A stretch of 52,031 nucleotides of DNA from the NCBI RefSeq assembly GCF_015694425.1, contig NZ_JADQDN010000017.1, positions 1 through 52,031 of the forward strand, in the 5' to 3' direction. Shown piece after piece: positions 16,203-24,903 of this stretch. Source of the stretch: Microvirga terrestris. Its GTDB lineage: Bacteria; Pseudomonadota; Alphaproteobacteria; Rhizobiales; Beijerinckiaceae. Both the position numbers and the translations under genes were made by a program. The notes under the pieces were generated by a model that made no database searches, had not been told where the DNA came from, and was given only the letters and a program-made list of their open reading frames with translations. Each line of letters begins with the position of its first letter. Position 1 is the stretch's first letter.

Positions 16203-17189
16203 CTAATCGATAAACTCCACCGGAGTGCCCTTCTCGACCATCCGGGCCAGTTCCTGCACATCCCAGTTCGTCAGCCGCACGCATCCTTGGGAATAGGCCT
16301 TGCCGACCTTCTCCGGTTCAGGCGTACCGTGGATGCCGAAGGATTCAACGGACAGGTCGATCCAGGTGCTGCCGACAGGGTTGTTGGGTCCTGGCTTGAC
16401 CTCGAACTTCTCCTTCGCCTTCACGCCCTTGAAGGCATAATCCGGGTTGTAGGTATAATTCGGGTTCGGTGCGACAGCCCGGACCCTGTGGGTGCCGCTG
16501 GGTGCTGGCTTCTCCTCGCTACCGATGGACGCTGGATAAACTGCCATGATAGCACCATCTTTGCCTAAGGCGCGCAGAACCTTCTCACTTTTGACAATCT
16601 GGATCTTGGCGACTTTCTCCTTCTTCCCGTGATCCGCCTTCGCGTTCACATTGGCCACGACGATGGCCGTACCGGCCTTGTCGAAAGGCTGGTCGGGATT
16701 CAGGGCCTTGAGCAGATCGACATCCATGTGGAACTTCTCAGCCAGAAGCTCCGCCGGGCTGGAATAGCCGAGCCGATCGAGCTTCGCCTGATCTTCCAAC
16801 TTGTCCGGGATGTCGACGAAGGGGCCTTTTACATCCTCGTCCGTGATCGTGTAGTCGATCAGCACCGGCTCAGCTGAAGTTTCCGCCAGCTTTCTCCAAG
16901 CCTCCTCGTCGACCGCTCCGTCCGGCTTGAGCTCATGGGTCTTCTCGAAGATCTTGAGCGCGTTCTGAAGGTTCTCGCCGTTATGCCCGTCGATGACACC
17001 CGGCGAGAAGCGGGCCCGGTCGAGCAGGACCTGGGCCTTGATCAGAACCGGATCGATCTCCTTGCCCTTACCGCCCTTGGCCGTCCACTCGGCACCATTC
17101 ACCGCTTCCGAATTGAGGCCCTGAGGCGCCGCCAGTGCAGGACCAAGGGAGCACAGGACGCCAAGAGCAGCATAGGCTGTCAACTTCAT
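16203..17189 (-). CDS. L,D-transpeptidase with peptidoglycan-binding domain
   Basis: 328 residues from ATG 17189 (GGAGTCTC upstream; the in-frame extension to 17321 is not protein-like). Signal peptide KLTAYAALGVLCSLGPALA. A PG_binding_1-like unit (about 45-105: LLDRARFSPGVIDGHNGENLQNALKIFE) is followed by a LysM-like middle region, then a YkuD catalytic domain with H in SFGIHGTPEPEKVG and the active cysteine in YSQGCVRLTNWDV. It cross-links peptidoglycan 3-3 or attaches proteins to it in the periplasm. Lies 61 bp downstream of the extensin-like gene on the same strand, probably cotranscribed. Confidence 0.92.
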   Translation of the reverse strand: MKLTAYAALGVLCSLGPALAAPQGLNSEAVNGAEWTAKGGKGKEIDPVLIKAQVLLDRARFSPGVIDGHNGENLQNALKIFEKTHELKPDGAVDEEAWRKLAETSAEPVLIDYTITDEDVKGPFVDIPDKLEDQAKLDRLGYSSPAELLAEKFHMDVDLLKALNPDQPFDKAGTAIVVANVNAKADHGKKEKVAKIQIVKSEKVLRALGKDGAIMAVYPASIGSEEKPAPSGTHRVRAVAPNPNYTYNPDYAFKGVKAKEKFEVKPGPNNPVGSTWIDLSVESFGIHGTPEPEKVGKAYSQGCVRLTNWDVQELARMVEKGTPVEFID

Positions 17190-17250
17190 GAGAGACTCCA
17201 CGACAATGTCATGAACGACAAAGCCCGGACCGCCTCCCTGTTCCCGTGAT

Positions 17251-17994
17251 CTACTGGCAGATCCGATAGTCGCCTTTGCGCTCACGCAGATCGAGGTGAA
17301 GATGATCACCATGGTCTGCATCCGAGCCTGGCCCGAGCACTGTGTTGAAGATGGGACAGGCCGCCTTCTGGATCGCAGATTGAAAATTCGCTTCCGGGGA
17401 GCTCTCGGGTTGCGAGGCGATTGTCAGCGGCGGCCGCTTGGCAAATTCGAACCCCATGACATCGACCCCGTTGCCAAGAGCATGCTCACTGAGCTTGGCG
17501 CCATTGCGTTGGTCACGGCATTGGTAGGAGGTTCCAATCAGGAGCTTGGTCGGGGTGCTCTGGAACTGACGCTCAGCCTCAGGAGCGACCATCTCGCTCA
17601 TCCACCGGGCAAGGCTCTCGGCCACCGGACAGGCCATGAGCGACGCGGGAGCAACCTCGATGCCATTGGCTAGAGCTGACAGGAGAACAGGGTTTCCGAT
17701 GCTGCACCGGCCCTCCTGCACAGGAGGCCGCGTTTCAAAGCGCAATCCCAGCTTAGAGAGGCTTTCGAGACAGGCCGTGTGAGCGTTGTTATCCTCGGAG
17801 GCCTTCTTCTCGACAGGTGTCTCGGTCGCGGGCGGAGTTTCGGTCTGGGGTTCGGGATTGGTCGGCACTGGGCGGTCCGGACGCGGTGGCGGCAGCGGAG
17901 CTGTTGGCGTCTGGGCCCAGGCCGTCGACACCAGCATCAGCAGCAGAGCCATGTTGCCGCTTACCCGCCCTGCCCTGCGGCCCCGAAGTTTCAT
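17251..17994 (-). CDS. Extensin-like family protein
   Basis: 247 residues from ATG 17994 with TTGGAGTT upstream. Signal/anchor segment MALLLMLVSTAWAQ, a long Pro/Thr/Glu-rich linker (about 28-70), then the extensin-like C-terminal domain: CLESLSKLGLRFE, CSIGNPVLLSAL, LLIGTSYQCRDQRNGAKLSEHALGNGVDVMGF and DADHGDHLHLDL, with paired cysteines. The SEHALGNGVDV and HGDHLHLDL histidines look like the metal site of LAS-type peptidases, suggesting peptidoglycan hydrolase-like activity (inference). Coupled to the L,D-transpeptidase gene. Confidence 0.9.
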   Translation of the reverse strand: MKLRGRRAGRVSGNMALLLMLVSTAWAQTPTAPLPPPRPDRPVPTNPEPQTETPPATETPVEKKASEDNNAHTACLESLSKLGLRFETRPPVQEGRCSIGNPVLLSALANGIEVAPASLMACPVAESLARWMSEMVAPEAERQFQSTPTKLLIGTSYQCRDQRNGAKLSEHALGNGVDVMGFEFAKRPPLTIASQPESSPEANFQSAIQKAACPIFNTVLGPGSDADHGDHLHLDLRERKGDYRICQ

Positions 17995-18127
17995 CACAAC
18001 TCCAATCTCTTCGTCTCTCAGTCCTATAACCCTCATGCGCCAAGCTTAGGTTCCCGCTCAGCCTTCTGCGCGTCTTGCTCTGAAGCTGGAAAACACCAGA
18101 ATCCAATGGAGGATTGGAGAGCCGACC

Positions 18128-18655
18128 ATGAGGGCAATCCCAGGAATGGACACCGGTTCGGACAAGAGCCTGGCGCTGGTTTCTATGTTCAGCCATGAGC
18201 ACGAAAGCTCTTGCACGAAGCGTGTCGCTGAACTCGAAGCTCGGATCGTCCGGCTGCAGGCGGAGCTTCACGAGGCCGAAAACGAACTGGAATACGAAAA
18301 GACACGCCTGCCCGCTCCTGGTGATTTCGTCCGCTGTCCTCTCACGAATTTCTTCGGACGAGTGACGAAGATTACCGCGCGGCCTCACGGGCGTCCCTGG
18401 ATCGAGATTGTCCCTTATCTCGGCCCTGACCTGCCCGGCCATTCGACCATGGATCTCTTCGATAGCTGGGAACTAATAGACCCTCCCTCGAAGGAGACTG
18501 AGGCGCAGGGGAATGCAGAAGGCACTTTCAGGCTGCCGACCATTGCTCCCTTCATGGCTGTGAGCAAGCCTGCACTCAGCTCGGAGCTCGGAGAGGACGA
18601 CATAGAAGTGTCGCTCCAAAGGCTCTGGACACCGGTCAGGGACGCCTCGTCGTAG
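18128..18655 (+). CDS. Hypothetical protein with N-terminal coiled coil
   Basis: 175 residues; GGAGAG precedes the ATG by 9 nt. Residues about 30-60 (KRVAELEARIVRLQAELHEAENELEYEK) form a short coiled coil. Then a small beta-type segment follows (PGDFVRCPLTNFFGRVTKITARPHGRPWIEIVPYLGP). The C-terminal third is acidic and likely disordered. No signal peptide and no recognised family. Stands alone before the Cdc48-like gene. ATG 18185 is another possible start. Confidence 0.65.
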   Translation: MRAIPGMDTGSDKSLALVSMFSHEHESSCTKRVAELEARIVRLQAELHEAENELEYEKTRLPAPGDFVRCPLTNFFGRVTKITARPHGRPWIEIVPYLGPDLPGHSTMDLFDSWELIDPPSKETEAQGNAEGTFRLPTIAPFMAVSKPALSSELGEDDIEVSLQRLWTPVRDASS

Positions 18656-18831
18656 TTCCGGCACCTGCCGATGAATCTGCAACAATTCCACGTATCTTGC
18701 GTTTGCCCTCCGGTTTCGCCTCCTGAAACGCCAGCGAAGCCCCGCCGCATGGCACTCGGAAGACCTGAACCCCGGCCTCTTCCCGCCTCTGCCATCGCAT
18801 GAGCGACCACTCGAACGATGGGAAGACAGCC

Positions 18832-21108
18832 ATGGCAGAGGATGGGCAGAATGTACGGCTCCAAGTCGCGAATGCCCGACCGGACGATTCCGGACGCGGT
18901 ATCGCCCGGATGAGCCGACAAGCTCTGGCTGAGATCGGCGTTCAGGAAGGCCACGCCGTCGAGATCATCGGAAAGCGCCATACCACAGCCATTGCGGTCA
19001 CGCCTTATGCGGAGGACGAGGGCCTCAACATCGTGCGTCTCGACGGCCTGCAGCGTGTGAACGCGGGCGTCGGCAGCGGCGATCATGTGGAGGTGAAGCG
19101 TGCCGATGTCCGCCCTGCCACCCGCGTCGTGCTCGCACCGGCGCAAAAGGGTCTGCGGCTTCAGGGTTCGGGCGATGCTCTGAAGCGCACCTTCCACCAG
19201 CGCCCGCTCACGGCAGGCGATGTGATCTCAACCTCGGTCTATTCGCAGCGTTCGACCGATCAGCGCCTGCCGGAGGAGTTGCGCGGGTTGCTCAACATCC
19301 CGGCCTATGGTCTGCAGGAGATCCGCCTCGTCGTCGTCACGACCCAGCCGCGCGGCATCGTGCACGTGACGGCGGAAACCGAGATCGAGCTCCGTCCGCA
19401 ATTCGAGGAGCCGCGGGAGGCCCGCCGTGCCGATGTCACCTATGACGATATCGGCGGTCTCGGCACCACGGTCGATCAACTGCGCGAGATGGTGGAGTTG
19501 CCGCTTCGCCATCCCGAACTGTTCCAGCGCCTCGGCATCGACCCGCCGAAGGGCGTGCTGCTCTATGGACCGCCCGGCACCGGCAAGACCCGGCTGGCAC
19601 GCGCCGTCGCCAACGAGACGGAGGCGCAGTTCTATCACATCGCCGGGCCCGAGATCATGGGCCGCCATTACGGCGAGTCGGAGCAACGCCTTCGCCAGGT
19701 TTTCCAAGAGGCGCAGAAGAATGTGCCGGCGATCATCTTCATCGACGAGATCGACAGCATCGCGCCCAAGCGGGAGGAAGTGACGGGCGAAGTCGAGCGG
19801 CGCATCGTGGCGCAGCTTCTCACTCTCATGGATGGGCTGGAGCCCCGGCAGAACATTGTGGTGATCGGCGCCACAAACCGACGCGAGGCCATCGACGAAG
19901 CCCTGCGCCGCCCGGGCCGGTTCGACCGCGAAATCGTCATCGGAGTGCCGGACGAGCCAGGCCGCCGTGAGATCCTCGGCATCCATACCCGCGGCATGCC
20001 CTTGGCCGAGGACGTGGACCTCGCCGAGGTGGCCCGCACCACGTACGGGTTCGTCGGGGCAGATCTGGCAGCGCTGTCCCGCGAAGCCGCCATGGACTCG
20101 CTCCGGCGGATCCTTCCCGGCATCAACCTGCGCGACGGTATTCCATCAAACGTGCTCGAGAGCCTGCAGGTGAACCGGCAGGATTTCATGAACGCCATGA
20201 AGCGCGTCCAGCCCTCCGCCCTGCGCGAAATCATGATCCAGGTGCCCAACGTCACCTGGGATGACATCGGCGGCGTGGAGGAGGCACGCACGCGCCTGCG
20301 TGAAGGCGTGGAGCTTCCCCTCAAGAGCCCGGAATCGTTCCGCCGCCTTGGGATTCGGCCCGCCAAAGGCTTCCTGCTCTTCGGCCCGCCAGGTACCGGC
20401 AAGACCCTGCTGGCGAAGGCCGTTGCGCGAGAGGCTCAGGCCAACTTCGTCGCCACGAAGTCCTCCGATCTCCTGTCGAAATGGTACGGCGAATCCGAGC
20501 AGCAGGTGTCGCGCCTTTTCGCCCGCGCCCGCCAGGTTGCCCCTACGGTCATCTTCATCGACGAGATCGATTCCCTTGCGCCCGTACGCGGCGGCGGACT
20601 GGGAGAGCCAGCCGTGACCGAGCGGGTGGTCAACACGATCCTGGCAGAAATGGACGGGCTCGAGGAGCTACAGGGTGTCGTTGTCATGGCAGCCACCAAT
20701 CGGCCAAACCTGATCGATCCTGCCCTGCTCCGTCCAGGTCGCTTCGACGAACTGATCTATGTGCCGGTTCCCGACGCGAAGGGCCGCCGGCATATCCTTG
20801 GCATTCACACTAAGGCGATGCCGCTTGCGCCTGATGTCGACCTGGACAGTATCGCCGAACGGACTGATCGATACACGGGGGCCGATCTTGAGGACCTCAC
20901 CCGCCGGGCCGGTCTTCTGGCCCTTCGGGTATCGCTTCAGGCGCAGAGCGTGACCATGGCGCATTTCGAACAGTCCCTACGCGAGACGCGCCCCTCCGTC
21001 ACACCTGAGATGGAGCGGGAATATGAGCAACTGGTCGGCACCCTCAAGCAGACCGGGCCGCAGCGCCAAGCCATTGGCTTCCTGCCCCTCAGGCAGGCGG
21101 CTGAATAG
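18832..21108 (+). CDS. Cdc48/VAT-type AAA+ ATPase
   Basis: 758 residues from ATG 18832 (GGGAAGA upstream; ATG 18799 adds 11 residues). N-domain about 1-185, with the double-psi-barrel pattern LQVANARPDDSGRGIARM, then two AAA modules. D1: Walker A G246PPGTGKT, Walker B D305/E306, pore loop H279-Y280. D2: Walker A G518PPGTGKT, Walker B D577/E578, pore loop W551-Y552. The segregase/unfoldase family is universal in archaea and eukaryotes (VAT, p97) but patchy in bacteria. Aromatic residues in both pore loops, as in archaeal VAT, fit substrate threading. No cofactor gene adjacent. Monocistronic with its own terminator. Confidence 0.93.
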   Translation: MAEDGQNVRLQVANARPDDSGRGIARMSRQALAEIGVQEGHAVEIIGKRHTTAIAVTPYAEDEGLNIVRLDGLQRVNAGVGSGDHVEVKRADVRPATRVVLAPAQKGLRLQGSGDALKRTFHQRPLTAGDVISTSVYSQRSTDQRLPEELRGLLNIPAYGLQEIRLVVVTTQPRGIVHVTAETEIELRPQFEEPREARRADVTYDDIGGLGTTVDQLREMVELPLRHPELFQRLGIDPPKGVLLYGPPGTGKTRLARAVANETEAQFYHIAGPEIMGRHYGESEQRLRQVFQEAQKNVPAIIFIDEIDSIAPKREEVTGEVERRIVAQLLTLMDGLEPRQNIVVIGATNRREAIDEALRRPGRFDREIVIGVPDEPGRREILGIHTRGMPLAEDVDLAEVARTTYGFVGADLAALSREAAMDSLRRILPGINLRDGIPSNVLESLQVNRQDFMNAMKRVQPSALREIMIQVPNVTWDDIGGVEEARTRLREGVELPLKSPESFRRLGIRPAKGFLLFGPPGTGKTLLAKAVAREAQANFVATKSSDLLSKWYGESEQQVSRLFARARQVAPTVIFIDEIDSLAPVRGGGLGEPAVTERVVNTILAEMDGLEELQGVVVMAATNRPNLIDPALLRPGRFDELIYVPVPDAKGRRHILGIHTKAMPLAPDVDLDSIAERTDRYTGADLEDLTRRAGLLALRVSLQAQSVTMAHFEQSLRETRPSVTPEMEREYEQLVGTLKQTGPQRQAIGFLPLRQAAE

Positions 21109-21157
21109 CATCGTCGCTTGGACGAGTAGGCATATTGTTCTCGAGCAATCGATATGA

Positions 21158-21190
21158 AAAGGGCGTGGGCCCATCAGGTCCACGCCCTTT
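21158..21190. terminator. Bidirectional terminator after the Cdc48-like gene
   Basis: AAAGGGCGTGG (21158-21168) and CCACGCCCTTT (21180-21190) form an 11-bp stem with an 11-nt loop between convergent genes. Confidence 0.85.
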
Positions 21191-21207
21191 GTCAGCAAGA
21201 ACGGATA

Positions 21208-21648
21208 TTACTGTGCACAGGCGACGGGGATACGGGTCTTTGAACCGTAGTCGTAAACGGTCCGGCACGGCACGCCGTTTATGGTCCGGATCTCATGTGG
21301 GGCCGCATAGGGAAACGGCGAACCTGGGGTACCGGACACAGGCGCACCCATCATGGGCCCGACAGGGGTCGGAGCGATGCTGCCGGTGGCAGTGATGTCA
21401 GCACCGGGCATACCCATTGGGGATACGCTGACGATGCCTCTCGGAGTGGCGCAGGCGACGGGGATACGGGTCTTTGAGCCATAATCGTACATGGTCCGGC
21501 ACGGCATGCCGTTGATCCAGGCGATCTCATGCGGAGCTGCATACGGGAAGGGAGAGTTTGGGGTTCCGGAAACCGGCTGCGCGACGGCAGTGCCAATCCC
21601 GGAAAGGGCCATCAGACCGGCGCCAGCAATGAGTGCGATCCTCGTCAT
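21208..21648 (-). CDS. Secreted protein with internal tandem duplication
   Basis: 146 residues. Signal peptide TRIALIAGAGLMALSGIGTAVAQ, then two nearly identical units of about 43 residues: PVSGTPNSPFPYAAPHEI...INGMPCRTMYDYGSKTRIPVACA, and the same with GSPF, INGVPCRTVYDYGSKTRIPVACA. They are joined by a linker rich in Gly/Met/Pro/Ala. Each unit has two cysteines, probably one disulfide per unit. The DNA of the two units is also nearly identical (offset 234 bp), so the duplication is recent. Family not recognised. Confidence 0.85.
   Translation of the reverse strand: MTRIALIAGAGLMALSGIGTAVAQPVSGTPNSPFPYAAPHEIAWINGMPCRTMYDYGSKTRIPVACATPRGIVSVSPMGMPGADITATGSIAPTPVGPMMGAPVSGTPGSPFPYAAPHEIRTINGVPCRTVYDYGSKTRIPVACAQ
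21212..21585. repeat. Duplicated unit within the secreted protein gene
   Basis: The block beginning GCGACGGGGATACGGGTC occurs at 21221 and again at 21455 (234-bp offset). Each copy spans about 130 bp with only scattered differences, mostly at third codon positions. Confidence 0.85.
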
Positions 21649-22004
21649 AGAAGTCTCCTATGCTTGGGTTAGGCATGGCTTCTCGCCATAAGAACACAGG
21701 CTCAACGCGCTCAGTCCAATTGGTTTCCCACGCGTATTTTCAACCCACAGAGTTGTGATGCTGCCACCGCGAAAGGCCAAGCTTCTTTATAGCCAAGCTT
21801 AGAGACATTATCTTACAAGAACAATTACTGTCGCGATTGATCAAGTTCTGTCACAAAATTCATTATAGTCTGAAGTTTCTCTAAACTTGAGAAAATTCGA
21901 TTCCGGTCGAATACAGAAAATGCACAGCTTGATTGCTACTTTCAGATCCGCGTTATCATGAGCGCTCTCGGCACTGACCGAACCGGTTGAACGAACGAAA
22001 AATA
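21649..22004. other. Intergenic region with paired GCCAAGCTT motifs
   Basis: About 355 bp between the secreted-protein gene and the EamA gene stop, both on the minus strand. It contains two copies of GCCAAGCTT (21776-21784 and 21792-21800), 16 bp apart, in the promoter region of the secreted-protein gene. The rest (21800-21960) is AT-rich and shows no gene. Confidence 0.5.
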
Positions 22005-22895
22005 TCAGACTGGTTCATCGACGATCATTCGCGTCGCAAGCCACAATCCGCCTACGACGCCAGCAAGGCCGAGCAAGACACCGAGGGTGAGCGGTTCGCT
22101 GAGGATGAGCGCTCCAAGCAGCGATGCCGTAATAGGACTTAGAGAGAGGAAAACCGTCACGCGGGTTGGGGTCGTATGCTTGAGCGCCCAGAGCCACAGA
22201 ACATAGCCGATGCCGCTCGACAGACCGATCAGGAGAACGACGATCCAGCCGGGCTGATCGAGGCGTGTTCCTTCCGTGAAGAGCCCCTCCAGGCCTGCCG
22301 GGCCGGCCAGGAATACGACCGAAGCCAGCATCGCCAAGGCGCCAACCGGCAAGGTGGGATAGCGAGAGAGATAGGGCCGATATAGCACGGAACTCACGGC
22401 ACCGCAGAGGGCGGCGGCAAGGACAAGAAGCGCTCCGAGGCCATCGCCTGCTCCGTTATCGGTGATCAGCCTCTCACCCAAGGCGATGGCAACGCCAACG
22501 ACGGTCAATGTCACCCCGGCCGACTTGGCGCCGGTCAGTCGCTCGCGCCCGAGAAGGGCTGCGATGATCATGGTGAGCAATGGAAAAGTGGAGAACAGAA
22601 GCGCCGCACGCGTGGACGATATGAACTGGAGGCCGAGATTCAGAAGCACGATGAGGATGCCGAATTGAACGATCCCGAGCCCCATCACGGCGAGAAGATC
22701 GCGAAATGTGAAGCGCACCCGCGCGCTCGCGATCACGAAAGGCGCAAGGCACAGAACCGCGATGGCATAGCGCAGGAACGCCAGGGATGCCGGGCCGATG
22801 TCGTGAATGACGAAGCGGCTCGCCACAAGGGCGGCCCCGACCTGGACACCCGTGACTGCCGCAGCAACAAGAGCGAGTGTGTCGTGACGCTTCAC
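22005..22895 (-). CDS. EamA/DMT-superfamily transporter
   Basis: 296 residues, GTG start at 22895 overlapping the upstream stop (GTGA). Ten membrane helices in two EamA repeats; first repeat GPASLAFLRYAIAVLCLAPFV, second GIGYVLWLWALKHTTPTRVTVFLSLSPITASLLGALILSEPLTLG. The drug/metabolite exporter family moves amino acids, metabolites or drugs out of the cell. Translationally coupled to the MarR-GNAT regulator, so the regulator probably controls it and the two act on the same compound (inference). Confidence 0.92.
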   Translation of the reverse strand: MKRHDTLALVAAAVTGVQVGAALVASRFVIHDIGPASLAFLRYAIAVLCLAPFVIASARVRFTFRDLLAVMGLGIVQFGILIVLLNLGLQFISSTRAALLFSTFPLLTMIIAALLGRERLTGAKSAGVTLTVVGVAIALGERLITDNGAGDGLGALLVLAAALCGAVSSVLYRPYLSRYPTLPVGALAMLASVVFLAGPAGLEGLFTEGTRLDQPGWIVVLLIGLSSGIGYVLWLWALKHTTPTRVTVFLSLSPITASLLGALILSEPLTLGVLLGLAGVVGGLWLATRMIVDEPV

Positions 22896-23827
22896 AGTTC
22901 GAGATTCCAGATCTGCCCGACGAGATCCTGGCCGAAGGAATGGTGCGTCTCTTCCCTGACGAGTTGGAAGCCCGCTGCCTGATAGATCCCGCGAGCCGCT
23001 ACCAGGACATCATTGGTCCAGAGAGTCAGCGTCTTGTATCCTTTGGCTCTGGCGAAAGTAATGCACTCGTCAACAAGCCGATGCCCAAGACCAAGCCCTC
23101 TCGCGGAAGGCTCCACATAGAGCAGCCGAAGTTTGGCAACCTCGTCCGAATGACGCACAAGGAACACACTTCCGACGACGTCGCCATCCCGTTCCGCGAT
23201 CCAGCAATGTTCCTGCGCCGGATCGAAGTTTCTGACAAACGCGGCAGCGATCTCCGCGACCAGGGCCTCGAAGGTCTCGTCCCACCCATATTCCTGAGCG
23301 TAGAGCAGCCCCTGCCGGTGCGCGATCCAACCAATATCCCCGACCCGGTGCGGACGCAGGCTATAAGAAACTTCCCGCCCTGACTCACCGATGAGGCGCT
23401 CTACAATGCTCATCGCTTCCACCAACCGCTCTTGCTCAATGCCTGAGAGCTTGGCCAGCATGGCGCCGATCTGACGGGCTGACGCTTGGTTGAGGGGTGC
23501 GAAGGCCGCGCGTCCGGCCTCGGTGAGGGACAGAAAAACCTGACGCCGGTCATCATCCGATCGGGACTTTTGGAGCAGATCGCGGCCGTCGAACTTCTTG
23601 AGGATGCGGCTGAGATACCCCGGATCGAGACCCAGTTCCTGACCCAGGGTAGCCGCTGTCATTGGCTCGCGATGGGCCAGCTCGTAGAGAATGCGGACTT
23701 CAGTAAGGGAATACTCGCTCTCAAGGAGCCCCTCGTTCAGAAGACCAATGTGGCGCGTGTAGAAACGGTTGAACTTCCGGATCTTCTCGACCCGGTCATC
23801 CATAGACGAGTTGGACAGTTGAGACAT
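22892..23827 (-). CDS. MarR regulator - GNAT acetyltransferase fusion
   Basis: 311 residues, ribosome site AGGGGAGG. Residues about 10-145 are a MarR winged helix (SLTEVRILYELAHREPMTAATLGQELGLDPGYLSRILKKFDGRDLLQKSRSDDDRRQVFLSLTEAGR). Residues about 155-311 are a GNAT N-acetyltransferase with the acetyl-CoA loop VEPSARGLGLGHRLVDECI and the C-terminal GIYQAAGFQLV. The fusion is a known arrangement; the substrate is unknown. The palindrome at 23860-23880 is its probable autoregulatory operator, and the EamA exporter gene is coupled downstream. Confidence 0.93.
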   Translation of the reverse strand: MSQLSNSSMDDRVEKIRKFNRFYTRHIGLLNEGLLESEYSLTEVRILYELAHREPMTAATLGQELGLDPGYLSRILKKFDGRDLLQKSRSDDDRRQVFLSLTEAGRAAFAPLNQASARQIGAMLAKLSGIEQERLVEAMSIVERLIGESGREVSYSLRPHRVGDIGWIAHRQGLLYAQEYGWDETFEALVAEIAAAFVRNFDPAQEHCWIAERDGDVVGSVFLVRHSDEVAKLRLLYVEPSARGLGLGHRLVDECITFARAKGYKTLTLWTNDVLVAARGIYQAAGFQLVREETHHSFGQDLVGQIWNLEL

Positions 23828-23859
23828 GGTCGCCTCCCCTGGCCAAAAGACTCTGCTAG

Positions 23860-23880
23860 ATAGTTGACTTTGTCAACTAT
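23860..23880 (-). promoter_or_regulatory. Palindromic MarR-type operator over the -35 region
   Basis: Perfect 9-bp arms ATAGTTGAC and GTCAACTAT with a 3-bp spacer, 33 bp before the MarR-GNAT start codon. The right arm, read on the minus strand, contains TTGACA (23876-23871), a consensus -35 hexamer, so a bound repressor would block this promoter. A typical MarR site in size and symmetry; binding itself is inferred. Confidence 0.75.
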
Positions 23881-23898
23881 ATTCGAAGGTCATCGAGG

Positions 23899-24903
23899 CT
23901 ACGCGGCGGCATCCACCGCCAAGCGTCCCTCATGAATGGCGTGGCAGGCGACTCCGCCCAGGAGCGGCGGAATCTCGGCTCGGCACCGCTCGTTGGCAAA
24001 GGGGCAGCGCGGGTTGAACGTGCAACCGGAGGGTGGGCTGATCGGATTCGGGATCTCGCCGCTCACCGGAATGCGTTGACGCCCAGTCATGCCCACATCC
24101 GGCACCGCATCGAGAAGCATGCGGGTATAGGGATGTTTCGGATGGGCGAAGAGTTCGCGCCCGTTGGAGATCTCGACGATGCGGCCGAGATACATGACGC
24201 CGATACGGCTCGCCATGTGACGGACGACAGCGAGGTTGTGGCTGATGAGTAGGTAGGTCAGGCCGAGACGATCCTGCAGATCGCGCATGAGATTGAGGAT
24301 CTGGGCTTGGACTGACACGTCGAGCGCCGAGGTCGGCTCGTCGCAAACGATGAACTCCGCATTCGACGCGAGCGCACGCGCAATCGCGACGCGCTGGCGC
24401 TGGCCGCCGGAGAACTCGTGCGGATACTTCTTGCCGTCCGCCGGATGAAGCCCGACGAGGGTCAGCAACTCGCCGACGCGATCCGTGATCTCCTTCTCCC
24501 GCTCGATCAACCGGAACGCACGGATCGGCTCGGCGACGATACGGTCCACCTGCCAGCGCGGGTTGAGGCTGGCATAGGGGTCCTGGAAGATCATCTGGAT
24601 GCGCCGCCGCAGGCGCTGGCGCTCGGCCAAGGCAGCCCTACTGGACATGGAGACGCCATCGATCACCACCTCGCCATCCGTCGGCGGCAGCAATCCCACC
24701 ACCATGCGGGCGACCGTCGACTTGCCCGAACCGGACTCGCCGACGAGCGCAAAGGTCTCGCCCTTGGCAATGGAGAAGGAAACGCCGTCCACCGCCTTCA
24801 GGTATTGCTTCTCGCCGCCTTCCAGCACCCGGTTCAGCCAGGGTTTGGAGACGTCGAACAGGCGGCGCAGGTCTTTGACTTCGATATAGGAACGCTCGGT
24901 CAC
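23899..24903 (-). CDS. dppF: Dipeptide/oligopeptide ABC transporter ATPase (DppF-like)
   Basis: 334 residues, GTG start at 24903 overlapping the dppD stop (GTGA). Walker A GESGSGKST, Q-loop MIFQDPYASLNPR, signature FSGGQRQRVAIARAL, Walker B FIVCDEPTSALD. The C-terminal oligopeptide extension has the Cys-containing SGCTFNPRCPFANERC that builds the iron-sulfur or metal motif common in this subfamily. Energises peptide uptake with DppD; last gene of the dpp operon. Confidence 0.93.
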   Translation of the reverse strand: MTERSYIEVKDLRRLFDVSKPWLNRVLEGGEKQYLKAVDGVSFSIAKGETFALVGESGSGKSTVARMVVGLLPPTDGEVVIDGVSMSSRAALAERQRLRRRIQMIFQDPYASLNPRWQVDRIVAEPIRAFRLIEREKEITDRVGELLTLVGLHPADGKKYPHEFSGGQRQRVAIARALASNAEFIVCDEPTSALDVSVQAQILNLMRDLQDRLGLTYLLISHNLAVVRHMASRIGVMYLGRIVEISNGRELFAHPKHPYTRMLLDAVPDVGMTGRQRIPVSGEIPNPISPPSGCTFNPRCPFANERCRAEIPPLLGGVACHAIHEGRLAVDAAA

